A stretch of 64,000 nt of DNA. It comes from Aegilops tauschii subsp. strangulata. Its lineage: Eukaryota > Streptophyta > Magnoliopsida > Poales > Poaceae. The DNA lies in the NCBI RefSeq assembly GCF_002575655.3, contig NC_053040.3, positions 224,454,628 to 224,518,627 of the forward strand, written 5' to 3'. Of the stretch, positions 1-11,019 are shown piece after piece. The position numbers and the translations under genes were made by a program. The notes below the pieces were generated by a model. It was not told the origin of the DNA. It did not search any database and saw nothing but the letters and a program-made list of their open reading frames with translations. The number at the start of each line of letters is the position of its first letter. The first letter of the stretch is position 1.

Positions 1-65
1 CAAAGCACCCCTTCGGAGGGAGTGGCGACACCGGGGCTGCTGAAGCACCGGAGCATGGCGTGAAT

Positions 66-1934
66 ATGGAGACAGAGGTTTCCATCGCCGCCGACGAGGT
101 GGAGAAGAGGCTGCCAACAAGTGGAGCCGGGTCGAGAAAGAACCGCAAGCGACTCCAGTAGGCCTTGACTTCATCATCAGCCTCCTCGATAATTTGTTGA
201 CAATCATCATATCCCTCCTCCCAATCAAATTTTGGGGCGAGGACAACTGCCCTTTCCCGGCGGTGGCGCCACCTATGGCTCTCCACCCCTCTCGACCTCC
301 TCGACGCCGACGAGCTCTGCCATGGCTATCACAAAAGCTTGGATGCATCCTCCGAGATCCTCGGCGGTCACCATAGCCCAATTAGAGGCCTTATCACGGG
401 TAAGTTCCATTCCAACGGCAAGGACCGAGCCAAGCTTGATGAGTGGGTCCGATCCCCCGCCCTAGATCAGCTCGAGGAGCTCATTTTTAATGATGTCCAT
501 ATGTGCTCGCTGCCAACGTTCGCGCTCCGCTTCGCTCCCACGCTGTGCCTCACCAAGTTCATGAACTGCCATCCCCCGTTAATGACGCGCCCGCTCTTTT
601 TCTAGCACGGCTGAAGCACCTCAAGCTCATCGCAGTCTGCATCCCAAAGGATGACATCGAGCGCCTGCTCTGCGGCTGTACTATACTCGAGTTCCTTCAT
701 CTTCAGGCGATGAATTGGTCGAGTAGCTTCCACATCACCTCCAAGACTCTCCGGACTATTTATGTGTGTTGCTGGTGCTGCAACAAGAGATCACAAAAGG
801 TGGACCACAATATGGTCATTGAGGGCACACCTTCACTTGAGAGATTACTTGTAGTTGATCGACAAGGTCCAACAAGAATCAATGTCATTTATGTGCCGAA
901 ATTGACAATGGTGGGCTACTTGTCTATCAAATACTCCTACTTCCAGGTACAACAGTCACCTTCTACCTCTGTTTCTTGATATCAAAATTATTTTGAATTC
1001 TAAAGATGTATGTTCGTCTATCATGCAGAAAAGCTTCACCCAGAATCTGCGCACAGTGAAGGTCTTGGCACTAGAATCTATCGGCCTCAACCTGGACCAA
1101 GTTGTCAGTCTCCTGAGATGCTTTTTCCGTGCCTAAAGAAGCTGTATACCGAGGTGATGTTCCTTTCCTGTTAAATGATAACCATAAGGGAGTTCAGTTT
1201 TTGGCACCTTTTCCCAAGTTTACAATGACAATGTACTCTGATTTCGGAAGGAATTTTGGAGGATTTCAGGACATACACCCCCACCCCACCCCAATTTGTT
1301 GCTTGATTCATATGGTTACAATCCATAAGCATTTCTCCTTTGGATTCATCTGTACTAGTTTTCTTAGAGAATTTTCATCCACTCCAACCTCTTGTGAAGA
1401 AGGCTACATTTTTCTAGATTGTAATCAAATGCTCATGTTAATCATGTCAGATAGAAGATGGCACGTTGGTGCATTTTACAAATCCTGCAAACCAAATAGG
1501 CCTGTAGTAGTGTTCAAAACTTCATGTAGGCACTAACACGTTCTCTTCTTTTGCAGATAATAATAGGCCCGGTGGTGGATAATGTGATACAATATAACGA
1601 CAATCACCTTGAATGCCTAGATTTGCATCTCTCAGAAATTACTTTGAACTCCTACCGAGGGACCTTACCGGAGATTATATTCACCAGGTTCTTTGTTGCC
1701 AAAGCAAGGGTGCTGAAGGTAATGAGGTTGAACATGTATTTACGTAGAACATGTGAATGGTTTGTTGATCAGAGCCGGCAGTTACTACAAAATGGAAGAG
1801 GCTCCAAAAAAGCTAAAGTTCGTATTGGATCTGCATATGACAGAGTAATTGGAAGTCATTGTGTCAACCCCATACATGACTTGTCAGTGGCTGATCCCTT
1901 TGTAGAAATGATGAGGTTTCGAAACTGGCCTTAA
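66..1934 (+). pseudogene. F-box/LRR/FBD-type gene, frameshifted
   Basis: Grass F-box proteins of this kind are thought to act as substrate receptors of SCF ubiquitin ligases. The first ATG is at 66. An F-box-like stretch (IISLLPIK, then RRWRHLWLS) lies at about 167-290, leucine-rich repeat-like segments follow (ARLKHLKLIAV, GCTILEFLHL, TPSLERLLVVD), and the end carries FBD-like text (LECLDLHLSEI, CVNPIHDLSVADPF). Two introns are visible: 947-1028 (GT...GCAG) and 1154-1556 (GT...TTTTGCAG), the second in phase 0. Reading changes frame at about 120-165, in a T run near 232, in a T run near 596-600, and in a T run near 1120. Three of these breaks sit in homopolymers, so base-calling errors are an alternative to a true pseudogene. 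Family assignment is from recognised motifs; the substrate is unknown. Confidence 0.68.
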
Positions 1935-2205
1935 TATTGGTATTATTAGTTTGAACCTCTCTTATATCCATGTTCAGCTGATCAGCACGGGCGTTCACAG
2001 CTGAACGAACTGAATTTCATTTCTAATATCAGTTTGAACCTTGTAATCTTCGAACTTGAGCCATGTAACTCTGGAATTTGAACCTTGTAATATTTTGGGC
2101 TTTTGTGGTATAATGGTTGAAATGGCATCATATGAGACTCGTATATTGGTAGTACTATGTTGACTTTAATATGCAATAGACTTAGATTTTTTTAACCATT
2201 CACGA
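1935..2205. other. 3' flank of the F-box pseudogene
   Basis: AT-rich sequence with two imperfect copies of a 'tttgaaccttgtaat' phrase (about 2034 and 2079). No coding potential is seen. It is probably the 3' UTR and trailer of the gene to its left. Confidence 0.4.
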
Positions 2206-2760
2206 CCATGGATCCATCCGAAAGCAGAGCAATGGCAAATGTCGTCGCAACAAGATGTAGATGATTAGATGCTCGTTTCTCCTAGTTTAGTATGCATGTA
2301 ATTGCTTACTTTGGTGTGTGGAAATGTTATGTGTGTAGTCACTTATGTAATTGTATGCTTAATTTGGTTATGCAATGTTGTTCTTATAAGTATATATGTT
2401 GATGTTCTATAGACATAGCATATCACATTGCACACGGACCACACTAGGGAACCCGTCGGTCATGAATTCATCAATCGCAGATGGTTCTATGCGAGCAAGC
2501 GTTTGCCCACAACACACATGGCTTATTCCTTCACAATCACATCGCACACGGACCACACTAGGGAACCCCTCGGTCATGAATTCATCAATTGCAGATGGTT
2601 GTATGCCAGCAAGCGTTTGCCCACAACACACATGGCTTATTCCTTCACAAACAGCTCGGGTGGATCAACTGTATGCCACGTATCGCCCACGCAACTCTAA
2701 TCTGATTCGTGCTTGATGTCTCCGACATCGCTTGCACAGTTCATCTTATTTTGCCACGTA
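2206..2760 (+). mobile_element. CACTA transposon 3' end fragment (no terminus)
   Basis: The first 55 bases resemble the last codons and stop of the exonuclease-like gene at 3255-3937. What follows (2270-2400) matches that gene's 3' trailer at 3950-4170. Next come subterminal repeats with the phrases seen at 26690-26790 (a 'gcaactctaatctga' block). The terminal 'gcagtagtg' is missing, so the fragment was truncated before the copy on its right was joined. Calling it CACTA depends on the related ends at 4695 and 26895. Confidence 0.55.
2424..2651. repeat. Two tandem 114-bp subterminal repeats
   Basis: Two near-identical units have a period of 114 bp; 'cacacggaccacacta' begins at 2431 and again at 2545. 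Only a few substitutions separate them. They fit the direct-repeat arrays that CACTA transposases bind near element ends. Confidence 0.75.
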
Positions 2761-3155
2761 TCACTGTGTCGGCATATGCTCGCATCCCTCGATGCGCTCT
2801 GCTCACTGTTTGGTGCCACGGCGCTCTGCTCGCATCCGTCGGCACGCTGCGCACCTCCTTGCGCTCGGCTTGTGGACAACTTTTCCTTGTGTGTTACTGC
2901 TATATGCGTATATATGGTTGCTCATCATTGAGGCGACCTCGAAGCGCTCTGCTCGCGTCCCTGCGCGCGTGCTCTGCCAGCGGTTGGGGCCTGCGCACGA
3001 TCACGTTGGGGGCCCCATATGCATGCGGTTGCGCCGCACGCATTGCTGCAATGCAGTTACATGCGGCATGATGGAGTTACGCGCTGCAATTTAGAACTGC
3101 CATCCGGGGGTGCGGATATTCTAGGTCGTCAGGCTTCCCCATTAATTCCCGCGGC

Positions 3156-3163
3156 TATTATAA
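3156..3163 (+). promoter_or_regulatory. TATA-like box before the captured gene
   Basis: 'tattataa' lies about 92-99 bases before the ATG at 3255, with a C- and A-rich leader between. The position suits a plant TATA box. No expression evidence is available. Confidence 0.35.
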
Positions 3164-3254
3164 CCTTAGTCTCTTCAACCTCTCGATCTCACCGTACAAC
3201 ACAAAAAGCACACCCACGACGACACATACAGAGAGGATATCTAGCAGCGCTCCA

Positions 3255-3937
3255 ATGGAGTTCAGCGAGCATAAAGTGGAGACCCACGCGAGGGAGACGG
3301 ATCTCTCGGTGGTGTACACCAAAGACCCGCCAGTGGTGGACGACTACATCAACACCGTGGAGCAGTTGCTTACTCGAGACAAGTACAAGGTGGTCGGCAT
3401 CGACCTCCAGTACACCGACAGTCATCCTGGCAAAGATCAGGAGGTTGTCGTCGCCCAGTTGTGTGTGTGCCATCATGTCCTCATCTTCCACTACTGCATG
3501 GCCACAGAGCCTTGCGACCATTTCGCCGGGTTTGTCAATAGCATGGACTACAAGTTCGCTACGGGGGAAACCTGCAACAAAGCAAAGGCGCTAAAGGTTA
3601 CAGTCTTGGCCTGCACGAACCTTGTCGAAATCCATGACCACTATAGGGTCTGGGGCAGCACGAAGAAGGACTCCCTGGTTGAACTCGTCTCGGCCATCAT
3701 CGACCCCTACTACAAAAAGATGAAGCGGGATGCCAAGAGAACAAATCCGTATCCTGGCACGGGGCCTGGATGTGGCAACTGGATGAACCTCACCTCAGGT
3801 TCGCAGCCAAGAGCGTGTTTACATGCTACGAGATGGACACGCGGATCGTTGACATGAGGAACTGCCTCGTTACCGAAATCGACGAGGGCGGATCGAGCCA
3901 CAAGCAGAGCAGTAGCGGCAAGCGTCCCAAGAAGTAG
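3255..3937 (+). pseudogene. Captured 3'-5' exonuclease-like gene, one frameshift
   Basis: This resembles the plant proteins with a Werner-type 3'-5' exonuclease fold (RNase H-like, DEDD superfamily) that recur in Triticeae. Visible: a beta strand followed by VVGIDLQYTD (residues about 48-57), VVVAQLCVCHHVLIFHYC, and after the frameshift LRFAAKSVFTCYEMDTRIVDM near the C-terminus, ending in a lysine-rich tail with stop at 3935-3937. One frame break lies near 3745. Where an active DEDD nuclease has D-x-E, this copy has DLQ, and the late acidic position reads AAKSVF with no aspartate, so it is probably catalytically inactive even if read through. It sits between CACTA subterminal regions and looks like captured cargo. 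The name is by motif resemblance only. Confidence 0.6.
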
Positions 3938-4289
3938 GTGGTGATCAGATTATTGTTTATCCTAGTTAATTATGCATGTAATATATATTTGACTTTGGTG
4001 TGTGGAAATGCCATGTGTGTAGTAACCACCTATGTAATTATGCATGTAATAGTTTACTTTGGTGTGTGCAAATGTTATGTGTGTAGTAGCCACCTATGTA
4101 ATTGGATGTTTAATTTGGTTATGCAACCATGTCCTTATAAGTGTGTGTGTGTATATATATGTTGTTGTTTTGTATGCAATCCCAACGCACAACACACACG
4201 TCTTATTAGCAGCAATCGTCTGTGTTATTATTGATCTTCGCACACATTTCTGATTATAGACCCGTTTGCCGTGTATCACACACATCTTG
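3938..4289. other. 3' trailer of the captured gene
   Basis: This holds two internal copies of 'ttactttggtgtgtg'-type sequence (about 3990 and 4060) and a short TG/TA run (4140-4162). The same trailer occurs at 2270-2400, which shows the two CACTA pieces are copies of one family. No gene is seen. Confidence 0.5.
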
Positions 4290-4600
4290 TTAAACTGAAC
4301 CGTTTCTATTATCTTGGCTCAACGCGAACAGTTCATCCGAGTGAATTGTTTGCCCTCTATCGCACACACCTTGATCTGGCTGACCATTTCTTTTGTTTCG
4401 CCTAATCACAAATAGTTCATCCGAGTGAACCATATGCCGTATATCGCACACACCTTCATTTGGCTGGTCGTTTCTGTTCTTCTGCCTCATCGCAAACAGT
4501 TCACTGAACTGAACAGTATGCCCTGCATCGCACACACTACTAAATTCTGAACCGTGTTTTATGTATCCGCCATCGCAAACATTTTGCATATTTTTTGACG
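4290..4600. repeat. CACTA subterminal repeats, 84-bp period
   Basis: Degenerate units contain 'cgcacacaccttgatctggc' and 'gttcatccgagtgaa'. The 'cgcacaca' phrase begins at 4361, 4445 and 4529, exactly 84 bp apart. The same period and phrases recur at 26400-26660. Such arrays are the usual transposase-binding region of CACTA ends. Confidence 0.75.
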
Positions 4601-4695
4601 TTTTTTACATCATCGTTTGCGATTAATGAATCGCACATAGTTTCGTTGAAGGGTCTTTGATCGTAGTGTCGTGTTAGCAGCATCTTGCAGTAGTG

Positions 4696-4753
4696 TTGCC
4701 TCCGCGCCTGTGTACAGTCTGGGCAACATACACCAACGTTTGTTGCACCGACA
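4696..4753 (-). repeat. Element A 3' LTR, first 58 bases only
   Basis: On the minus strand it starts TGTCGGTGCAACAAAC at 4753 and matches the start of the right LTR (21761 downward), including 'cagactgtaca' and the GGAGGCAA block. It is cut at 4695 by the CACTA end. Confidence 0.75.
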
Positions 4754-6930
4754 GGAGCCCCGGGCCTTGCCCAAACGCGATGTTGAGCATCGTTGGGGTA
4801 GGCCCTATGAGGTACATAGGCAGAGGGCTCGTGGTAGCTCTGATATTAACCTGTGCATGAATTAGTTTCCGGTTTTTCCGCGCGTCGCACGAGACGCCGA
4901 ACGCGATGGGGCCATCTCTGCATTGGCCCGTGAACAACTTTAACTCATGGGGGGTAACTACCATCTCACTCTTCCCACCGCACTCACTTGACCTGCCATG
5001 TACGCCGCATGCATTGTGCGGGGTAGGTGGTGGACGGCGCGGGAACGGGTGTCGTGGCAAAAACTCAGTTGTCCCGGATTGGCGCAAGGGGGCGGTGAAC
5101 GGGCCCGGCTGCTGTTAGTGATGCAAGCGGGTCGGGTCCGAAGGAGCCCCCCAGCTACATGCTCTTCTATAAAAAAGGACGCGAGGGTGAATGGAGGCAC
5201 CCGTCCCCGCCTCTCCTTCTACTTCTTGTTCATCTTCTTCATGCTGAGAAAGGGAGGTCGGGGCTCGGCCCCGCGCTTCCATTTAGGGGTGATGACCTTG
5301 AGTGTTTGTGTAGACACCTGGGGAATGAGCTTGGTCCGCGGCTGCAGGAGACGTGGCGGCTATTGCGGGAGCCGTTGTAGTTGGTGGCGACGCACTTGTG
5401 GCGATCGAACCGACCTCGGCGCGTGGGGCGACGTGTCCTTTCTTGATGGCAGAGCGCTTGTATTCTCCATATATACGAGCTATCCACCAGGGGCTGGGGT
5501 GTCGTCTCTGCAGCAAGCCGCCGGAGCCCAAGGACTTGCTGACGAAGTCCTCGGGAGTTTTGGTGCCTGCTCGTGGTACCGCATTCGGGACCATTGGGGG
5601 TCCCGGAACCGCTCTCCCCAGCGAGGATGGGGGCGACACCGAAGGTGGTGGCGTCCTTTTATGCGCCGGAGTGGCGGACGGTGCTCTCAATACACCTTGG
5701 GCGCCGTTTCTTTCATCGGCAATCCCTCGGGGGAGGTGTCGGGCCAGGAGCCCAATGCCTTCCAGAGTGACAGTGTCAGGAGAAAACCGACGAAGACGAG
5801 TAAGGCGGGTGGCAGGTCGTCAAGTCAGAGTACGGTGGCACCGACACCTTCATCTCGTATTTTTGGCATGCCGCTCCGTTCTTCGTCTCTTCGCCCGCCC
5901 CGGCACCATCATCACCAGCCTCTTCAGGATGGTTGCCGGGAGAGGCTCTCTTGGTGCCTTCTGCTGGGCGCATCCCGCGGTCCCGGTGGCGGCTAGGGTG
6001 CGCCCAGCCATTTCGCCCGTTCGCTGCCTTCGCAGCCTCACCACTCCCGATCTTGTCAGGTTGCTGCCTATGGGTCTTGACGGGGCCAGGCTAGGCTTCT
6101 GCCCAGGCACTCCTTTTGCCCTCTTCTCCTCCCACCGTAGTTCTGAGGAGAGGACAAGAAAGGAATTATGAGGCACTTATATTTTTTCAGTCTAAAATAT
6201 GTAGGCACTTGCCAAACTTTAGTCTAAATATGTAATCTATTTTACCCATGTTTGTGCTCTGGAAGATTTGTACTTGCTTATCAGCATATTAATGAAAAAG
6301 ACAAGTCTTGCCGGTTACTTGTGCATGTCTCCCATCCACGCAAAGGATGAACACCTTTATTATTTTAAGTAAACAAGATTCCTCGACAAGCTAGTTTGTC
6401 GATGCCTTCCATTGTTGCCGCGGAGGCCAGGCCTGCCGGGCCTCAGAAATATGGAGAGGGATCGGCCCCTTCTCATCCTTTTTCTTGTCAAATGCCACTG
6501 CAACCTTCCTGACAAAAGCAATTTTCAGGTCAAAGGATGGGAGCACAAATGCTTCGAAGGCTACAAGGTTTTCCTATGCACAAGTTCTCTTCTTACAAAG
6601 ACATGTATGGATAAAAAGAGAACTTATCTGTTTGGCTTGTCAGATATCGATACGTAGGCTTGTTCCCTTTTCTTCCTTTCGGGATCAAGTCTGCGGCAAG
6701 AATCTTGAAGTTAGTGATGAGGGAAGCAGTAGCAACATATAATCTCTTCTACATCATCATGGCAAGTTCATGTTTATGCTATGCATGCATGCAAGTTTTA
6801 GGGGGGCCCAGTGCTTCGTTTATTTATCTGCTGCTCAGGGTCTACGACTGGCTTTGTACAAAGGGCTACATGTAGCATCGGCAAGGCTTGTACAAAAGGG
6901 TGGCTGCGGGGCGGGGCTCGGTGGCCACGC
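4754..6930 (-). other. Element A post-pol segment, no recognised protein
   Basis: About 2.2 kb between the end of integrase and the 3' LTR. It is GC-rich and open on both strands. Minus-strand open stretches at 4674-5087 and 5283-5690 contain protein-like text (PSPWWIARIYGEYKRSAIK; RKNRKLIHAQVNIRATTS). The plus strand has a 272-codon frame at 5353-6171. Some Tat-lineage elements are known to carry an additional, sometimes antisense, ORF here. I recognise no domain and cannot say which strand was coding. Confidence 0.45.
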
Positions 6931-8431
6931 TTACGGGGAGAACTTACGAACATAATTAATGTTCCATGAGTTTTGCACCTTGACGCCATCTTCGGTCTCC
7001 GGACGGACCGCGCCAGGTCTAGTGACTCAAACCACCCGGTAAGGGCCTTCCCACTTCGGCGTCAACTTGTTGGAACCCTTGGCAGACTAAACACGCCTAA
7101 GGACAAGGTCGCCTTCCTCAGGACTCGGGGCATGGACCCTGCGATTGTGATAGCGACGCAGGGACCGCTAGTATTGCGCAGCACGTACAGCAGCCTGGAG
7201 ATGGTTATCCTCAAGTAGCACGGCGTCGTCACGCCGGTGTTGTTCTTGCACTACTTCATCGTAGGCAAGTACTCGAGGTGACCCGTATATGAGTTCCATG
7301 GGGAGCATTGCTTCTGCCCCATAGACTAGGGAGAAGGGAGTCTGGCTGGTAGCTCGATTTTGTGTCGTACGAAGAGACCAAAGGACCACCGGCAGCTCAT
7401 CGATCCATCACCTGCCACACTTCTGCAGCCTATCAAATGTCCTTGTCTTGAGTCCTCGCAGCACTTAAGCGTTCGCCCTCTCAGCTTATCCGTTGCTTCT
7501 GGGATAGGCAACAGGGGCGAATGAGACCTTGCTTCCGAGGGCATGAACGTATTGCATGAAGGCGCGGCTTGTGAATTGGGTGCCATTGTCAGCGATGACT
7601 TTGGCGGGTACTCCGAAAGGACACACCAATCCCTGCAAGAACTTGATAGCCGACTGTGCGGTCACTTTCCTCACGGGCTCCACCTCCGGCCACTTTGTAA
7701 ACTTGTCGATAGCAACGTACAAGAATTCAAAGCCCCCGGTAGCACGGGGGAAGGGGCCCAAGATGTCGAGCCCCCAGACCGAAAATGGCAATGACAAAGG
7801 GATCGTCTAGAGAGTTTGAGCAGGCTGATAGATATTCTTGGAGTGGAACTGGCAGGCTTCATATCTGGTGACTAGCTCAGTTGCATCTTGGAGGGCCGAG
7901 GGCCAATAGAAACCTTGCAGGAAAGCTTTCCCAACCAAAGCTCTTGATCCAATATGAGTCGCACATGCCTTTGTGTATCTCTGCCAATAGCTCCTTTCCT
8001 TCTTCCCAGCAAATGCACTTCAGTTTCACACTGTTGGGCCTCCTTCTATATAATGTGTCGTCAACAAACTCACACGTACTGGCGCTCCGGGCTACCCTTT
8101 CAGCTTCTTCTTGCTCTTCGGGAAGTTCTCCAGTTTGGACGTAGTGGACGATGTGTCGTGCCCAAGTTGGAGCCTGTGGCTCGACAACCAGAGACAATGG
8201 CACCTCCTCACTCGTAAGGGAGCTTTCATCGACCACGAAGACCTGAGGTCCTGTGGAAGAGTGCGGCTCGCCAAGCGAGGTGGAGTAGTTCCCGGCAGCC
8301 TCCTTACCGGGGACCTCTGAAGGTACTGCCGGTGAAGGCTTGTCGGAGTCCAGCTTCCTCCTCTTCCTAGCCATTGTCAATGGGGATACGGATGGCTGAG
8401 TCAAATGGAGGACAAAGGTTCCTGGTTCCAC
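6931..8431 (-). pseudogene. Element A integrase (Tat-type), broken
   Basis: Integrase joins the cDNA to host DNA. Minus-strand reading gives a degraded zinc-binding N-terminal part (about 8130-7880, ELLAEIHKGMC). The catalytic core follows at 7797-7486, with the first acidic position in GLDILGPFP and the second in VIADNGTQFTS; the third (Glu) lies just past an in-frame stop after YPRSNG. The same frame continues at 7389-7168 ([17 protein letters not shown]) and ends in the C-terminal NKLTPKWEGPYRVV segment near 7070-6935. At least four in-frame stops and a frameshift in the zinc domain make it inactive. Confidence 0.8.
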
Positions 8432-8497
8432 AGGGAGCTTTTGTGCGGCACACTTCGACAGATAATCAGTAGTGCGGTTTTCCGCACGTGGTACGTG

Positions 8498-9000
8498 CTA
8501 TGTTTGTAATCCGTTAAAGTGTTCCTCCAACTTCCTCACTTCTTCAACGTATGCCTCCATAATGGGCTCTGGTAATCCTTGTTGACTTGTCTCACTACCA
8601 GCTGTGAATCTCCTTGGATGATCAACTTCTTGATCCCTAACTCTATCGCAATCCTGTAATTTGTCAAAGTGTTCCTCCAACTTCCTCACTTCTTTAACGT
8701 ATGCCTCCATAACGGGCTCTGGTAATCCTTATTGACTTGTCTCACTACCAGTTGTGAATCTCCTCGGATGATCAGCTTCTTGATCCCCAATTCTAGCGCA
8801 ATCCTGAGCCCGGCAAGGAGCCCTTCATACTCTGCAGTGTTGTTGGTAGCCCTTTCTCGAGGAAAGTGCATTTGGATTACATACTTCAGGTGCTCTCCGG
8901 TGGGTGCGACGAAGAGCATGCCAGCCCCCGCACCCTATAGTGAGAAAGCACCATCAAAGTACATGATCCATTCCTAGGGCGCTTCCTTGCCGGGGATGAC
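8498..9000 (-). pseudogene. Element A archaeal-type RNase H, with internal duplication
   Basis: The minus strand encodes MYFDGAFSL, NNTAEYEGLLAGLRIALELG and IIRGDSQLVVRQVN, the acidic motifs of the second (archaeal-type) RNase H known from Tat-lineage plant elements. In the cell it would remove RNA from the RNA/DNA hybrid and possibly the polypurine primer. A stop interrupts it within the FDGAFSL region. Its C-terminal part is duplicated in tandem (8516-8815). The same domain occurs in element D at 61801-62023. Confidence 0.75.
8516..8815 (-). repeat. 150-bp in-frame tandem duplication in RNase H
   Basis: Two units of exactly 150 bp: 'aaagtgttcctccaac' begins at 8516 and 8666, and the copies differ at only a few positions. 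As 150 is divisible by three, the duplication repeats about 50 codons without shifting the frame. Confidence 0.85.
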
Positions 9001-9446
9001 TGTTGCCGGCGTCTCTTCATCTGGAGTTGGTGTCCATTCTGCAATAAATTCTGCCAGTGCTCTGCACTGAATGGTTGAGGTGCTTTCATACTTCAGTACA
9101 AAGCTTGATAATTCCAGTGCCCATTCAACTATCCTGACAGTGGCTTCAGGGTTCCTCAATATGCATTGCAGAGAAAAACGGGTGACAACTGTGATCTCGT
9201 GGGCTTAGAAGTAGTGGCGCACCTTCCTCGAGGCCATAATGAGGCTGAAGATTAATTTCTGTACCCCAGAATACCTTGATCCACCCCCTGTAACAAGGAG
9301 CAAACAAAGTAAACTGGCCGTTGCACTACCTTCTTCCTTGCCACGGTCTTGGAGTTGCCTTCACTATCCTCCTCTTCTTTCTCTTGATCTGCACTCAATC
9401 CTGTCGCCACTGGTTCACTTTCTTCTCCGGGAAGGGCAATAGCTGC
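9001..9446 (-). pseudogene. Element A first RNase H/connection, left of B
   Basis: The minus strand reads the end of the gypsy-type RNase H and the linker, including MASRKVRHYF, ILRNPEATVRIVEWALELSSF and LAEFIAEWTPTPDEE. It aligns with element D at 61430-61795. Stops are present. It joins to 16867 across element B; the 5-bp duplication GCTGC (9442-9446 and 16867-16871) marks the join. Confidence 0.75.
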
Positions 9447-11019
9447 TGCTACCTCTTGAGCACTACATTGGTTTTCCCTCGAAGAGGAAAGGGTGATGCA
9501 GTAAAGTAGCGTAAGTATTTCCCTCAGTTTTTGAGAACCAAGGTATCAATCCAGTAGGTGGTCACGCTCTAGTCCCTTGCACCTACACAAACAAATAAGA
9601 ACCTCGCAACCAACGCGATAAAGGGGCTGTCAACCCCTTCACGGTCACTTATGAGAGTGAGATCTGATAGAGATGATAAGATAATATTTTTGGTATTTTT
9701 ATGATAAAGAGTAAAAGTAAGAAAGCAAAGTAAACAGTCATGGAAATAACGGGAGATTAATATGATGGAAAATAGACCCGGGGGCCATAGGTTTCACTAG
9801 TGGCTTCTCTCAAGAGCATAAGTATTACGGTGGGTGAACGAATTACTGTCGAGCAATTGATAGAATTGAGCATAGTTATGACATTATCTAGGTATGATCA
9901 TGTATATAGGCATCACGTCCGTGACAAGTAGGCCGACTGTTGCCTGCATCTACTACTATTACTCCACACATCGACCGCTATCCAGCATGCATCTAGAGTA
10001 TTAAGTTCATAAGAATGGAGTAACGCTTTAAGCAAGATGACATGATGTAGAGGGATAAACTCATGCAATATGATATAAACCCCATCTTTTTATCCTCGAC
10101 GGCAACAATACAATACGTGTCATTTCCCCTACTGTCACTGGGATCGAGCACTGCAAGATTGAACCCAAAGCTAAGAACTTCTCCCATTGCAAGAAAGATC
10201 AATCTAGTAGGCCAAACCAAACTGATAATTCGAAGAGACTTGCAAAGATAACCAATCATACATAAAAGAATCAGAGAAGATTCAAATATTGTTCATAGAT
10301 AATCTTGATCATAAACCCACAATTCATCGGATCTCGACAAACACACCGCAAAAGAAGATTACATCGAATAGATCTCCAAGAGAATCGAGGAGAACTTTGT
10401 ATTGAGATCCAAAGAGAGAGAAGAAGCCATGTAGCTAATAACTATGGACCCGAAGGTCTGAGGTAAACTACTCACACATCATCGGAGAGGCTATGGTGTT
10501 GATGTAGAAGCCCTCCGTGATCGATGCCCCCTCCGGCAGGACGCCGGAAAAGGCCCCAAGATGGGATCTCACGGGTACAGAAGGTTGCGGCGGTGGAATT
10601 AGGTTTTCGTGGTCGCTTCTGATGGTTTGGTGGTACGTAGGTATATATAGGAGGAAGAAGTAGGTCGGTGGAGCCACGAGGGGCCCACGAGGGTGGAGAG
10701 CACGCCTGGGGGGGTAGGCATGCCCCCTGCCTCATGGCCGCCTCGTTGGTTGCTTGACGTCCACTCCAAGTCCTCTAGATCACGTTTGTTCCAAAAATCA
10801 CGCTCCCGAAGGTTTCATTCCGTTTGGACTCTGTTTGATATCCTTTTTCTGCGAAATACTGAAATAGGCAAAAAAACAGCAATATGGGCTGGGCCTCCGG
10901 TTAATAGGTTAGTCCCAAAAATAATATAAAAGTGTATAAATAAGCCCATTAAACATCCAAAACAGAATATATAATAGCATGGAACAATCAAAAATTATAG
11001 ATACGTTGGAGACGTATCA
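9447..11019 (-). repeat. Element B 3' LTR
   Basis: 1573 bp, very similar to 15291-16866 by eye. On the minus strand it starts TGATACGTC at 11019, right after an 'aggggatgct' purine-rich tract, and ends ...GGTAGCA at 9447. Confidence 0.92.

Larger units (their letters stand above)
2761..4695 (+). mobile_element. CACTA transposon portion carrying a captured gene
   Basis: The right end reads 'cttgcagtagtg' at 4684-4695, the inverse of a CACTAC terminus, and is preceded by 84-bp subterminal repeats. No left CACTAC terminus and no transposase were found, so this is a truncated or non-autonomous copy. It carries the exonuclease-like gene at 3255-3937. On its right it abuts the first 58 bases of the element A LTR; the rest of that LTR is not found on the left side, so a deletion accompanied or followed the insertion. 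Confidence 0.6.

Noticed and set aside
2424..2651. CRISPR-like direct repeats
   Set aside because: Two adjacent near-identical 114-bp units without spacers, inside a CACTA subterminal region of plant DNA.
4998..5996. 332-codon plus-strand ORF as a host gene
   Set aside because: No recognisable domain, overlaps other open frames on both strands, and lies inside the post-pol segment of element A.
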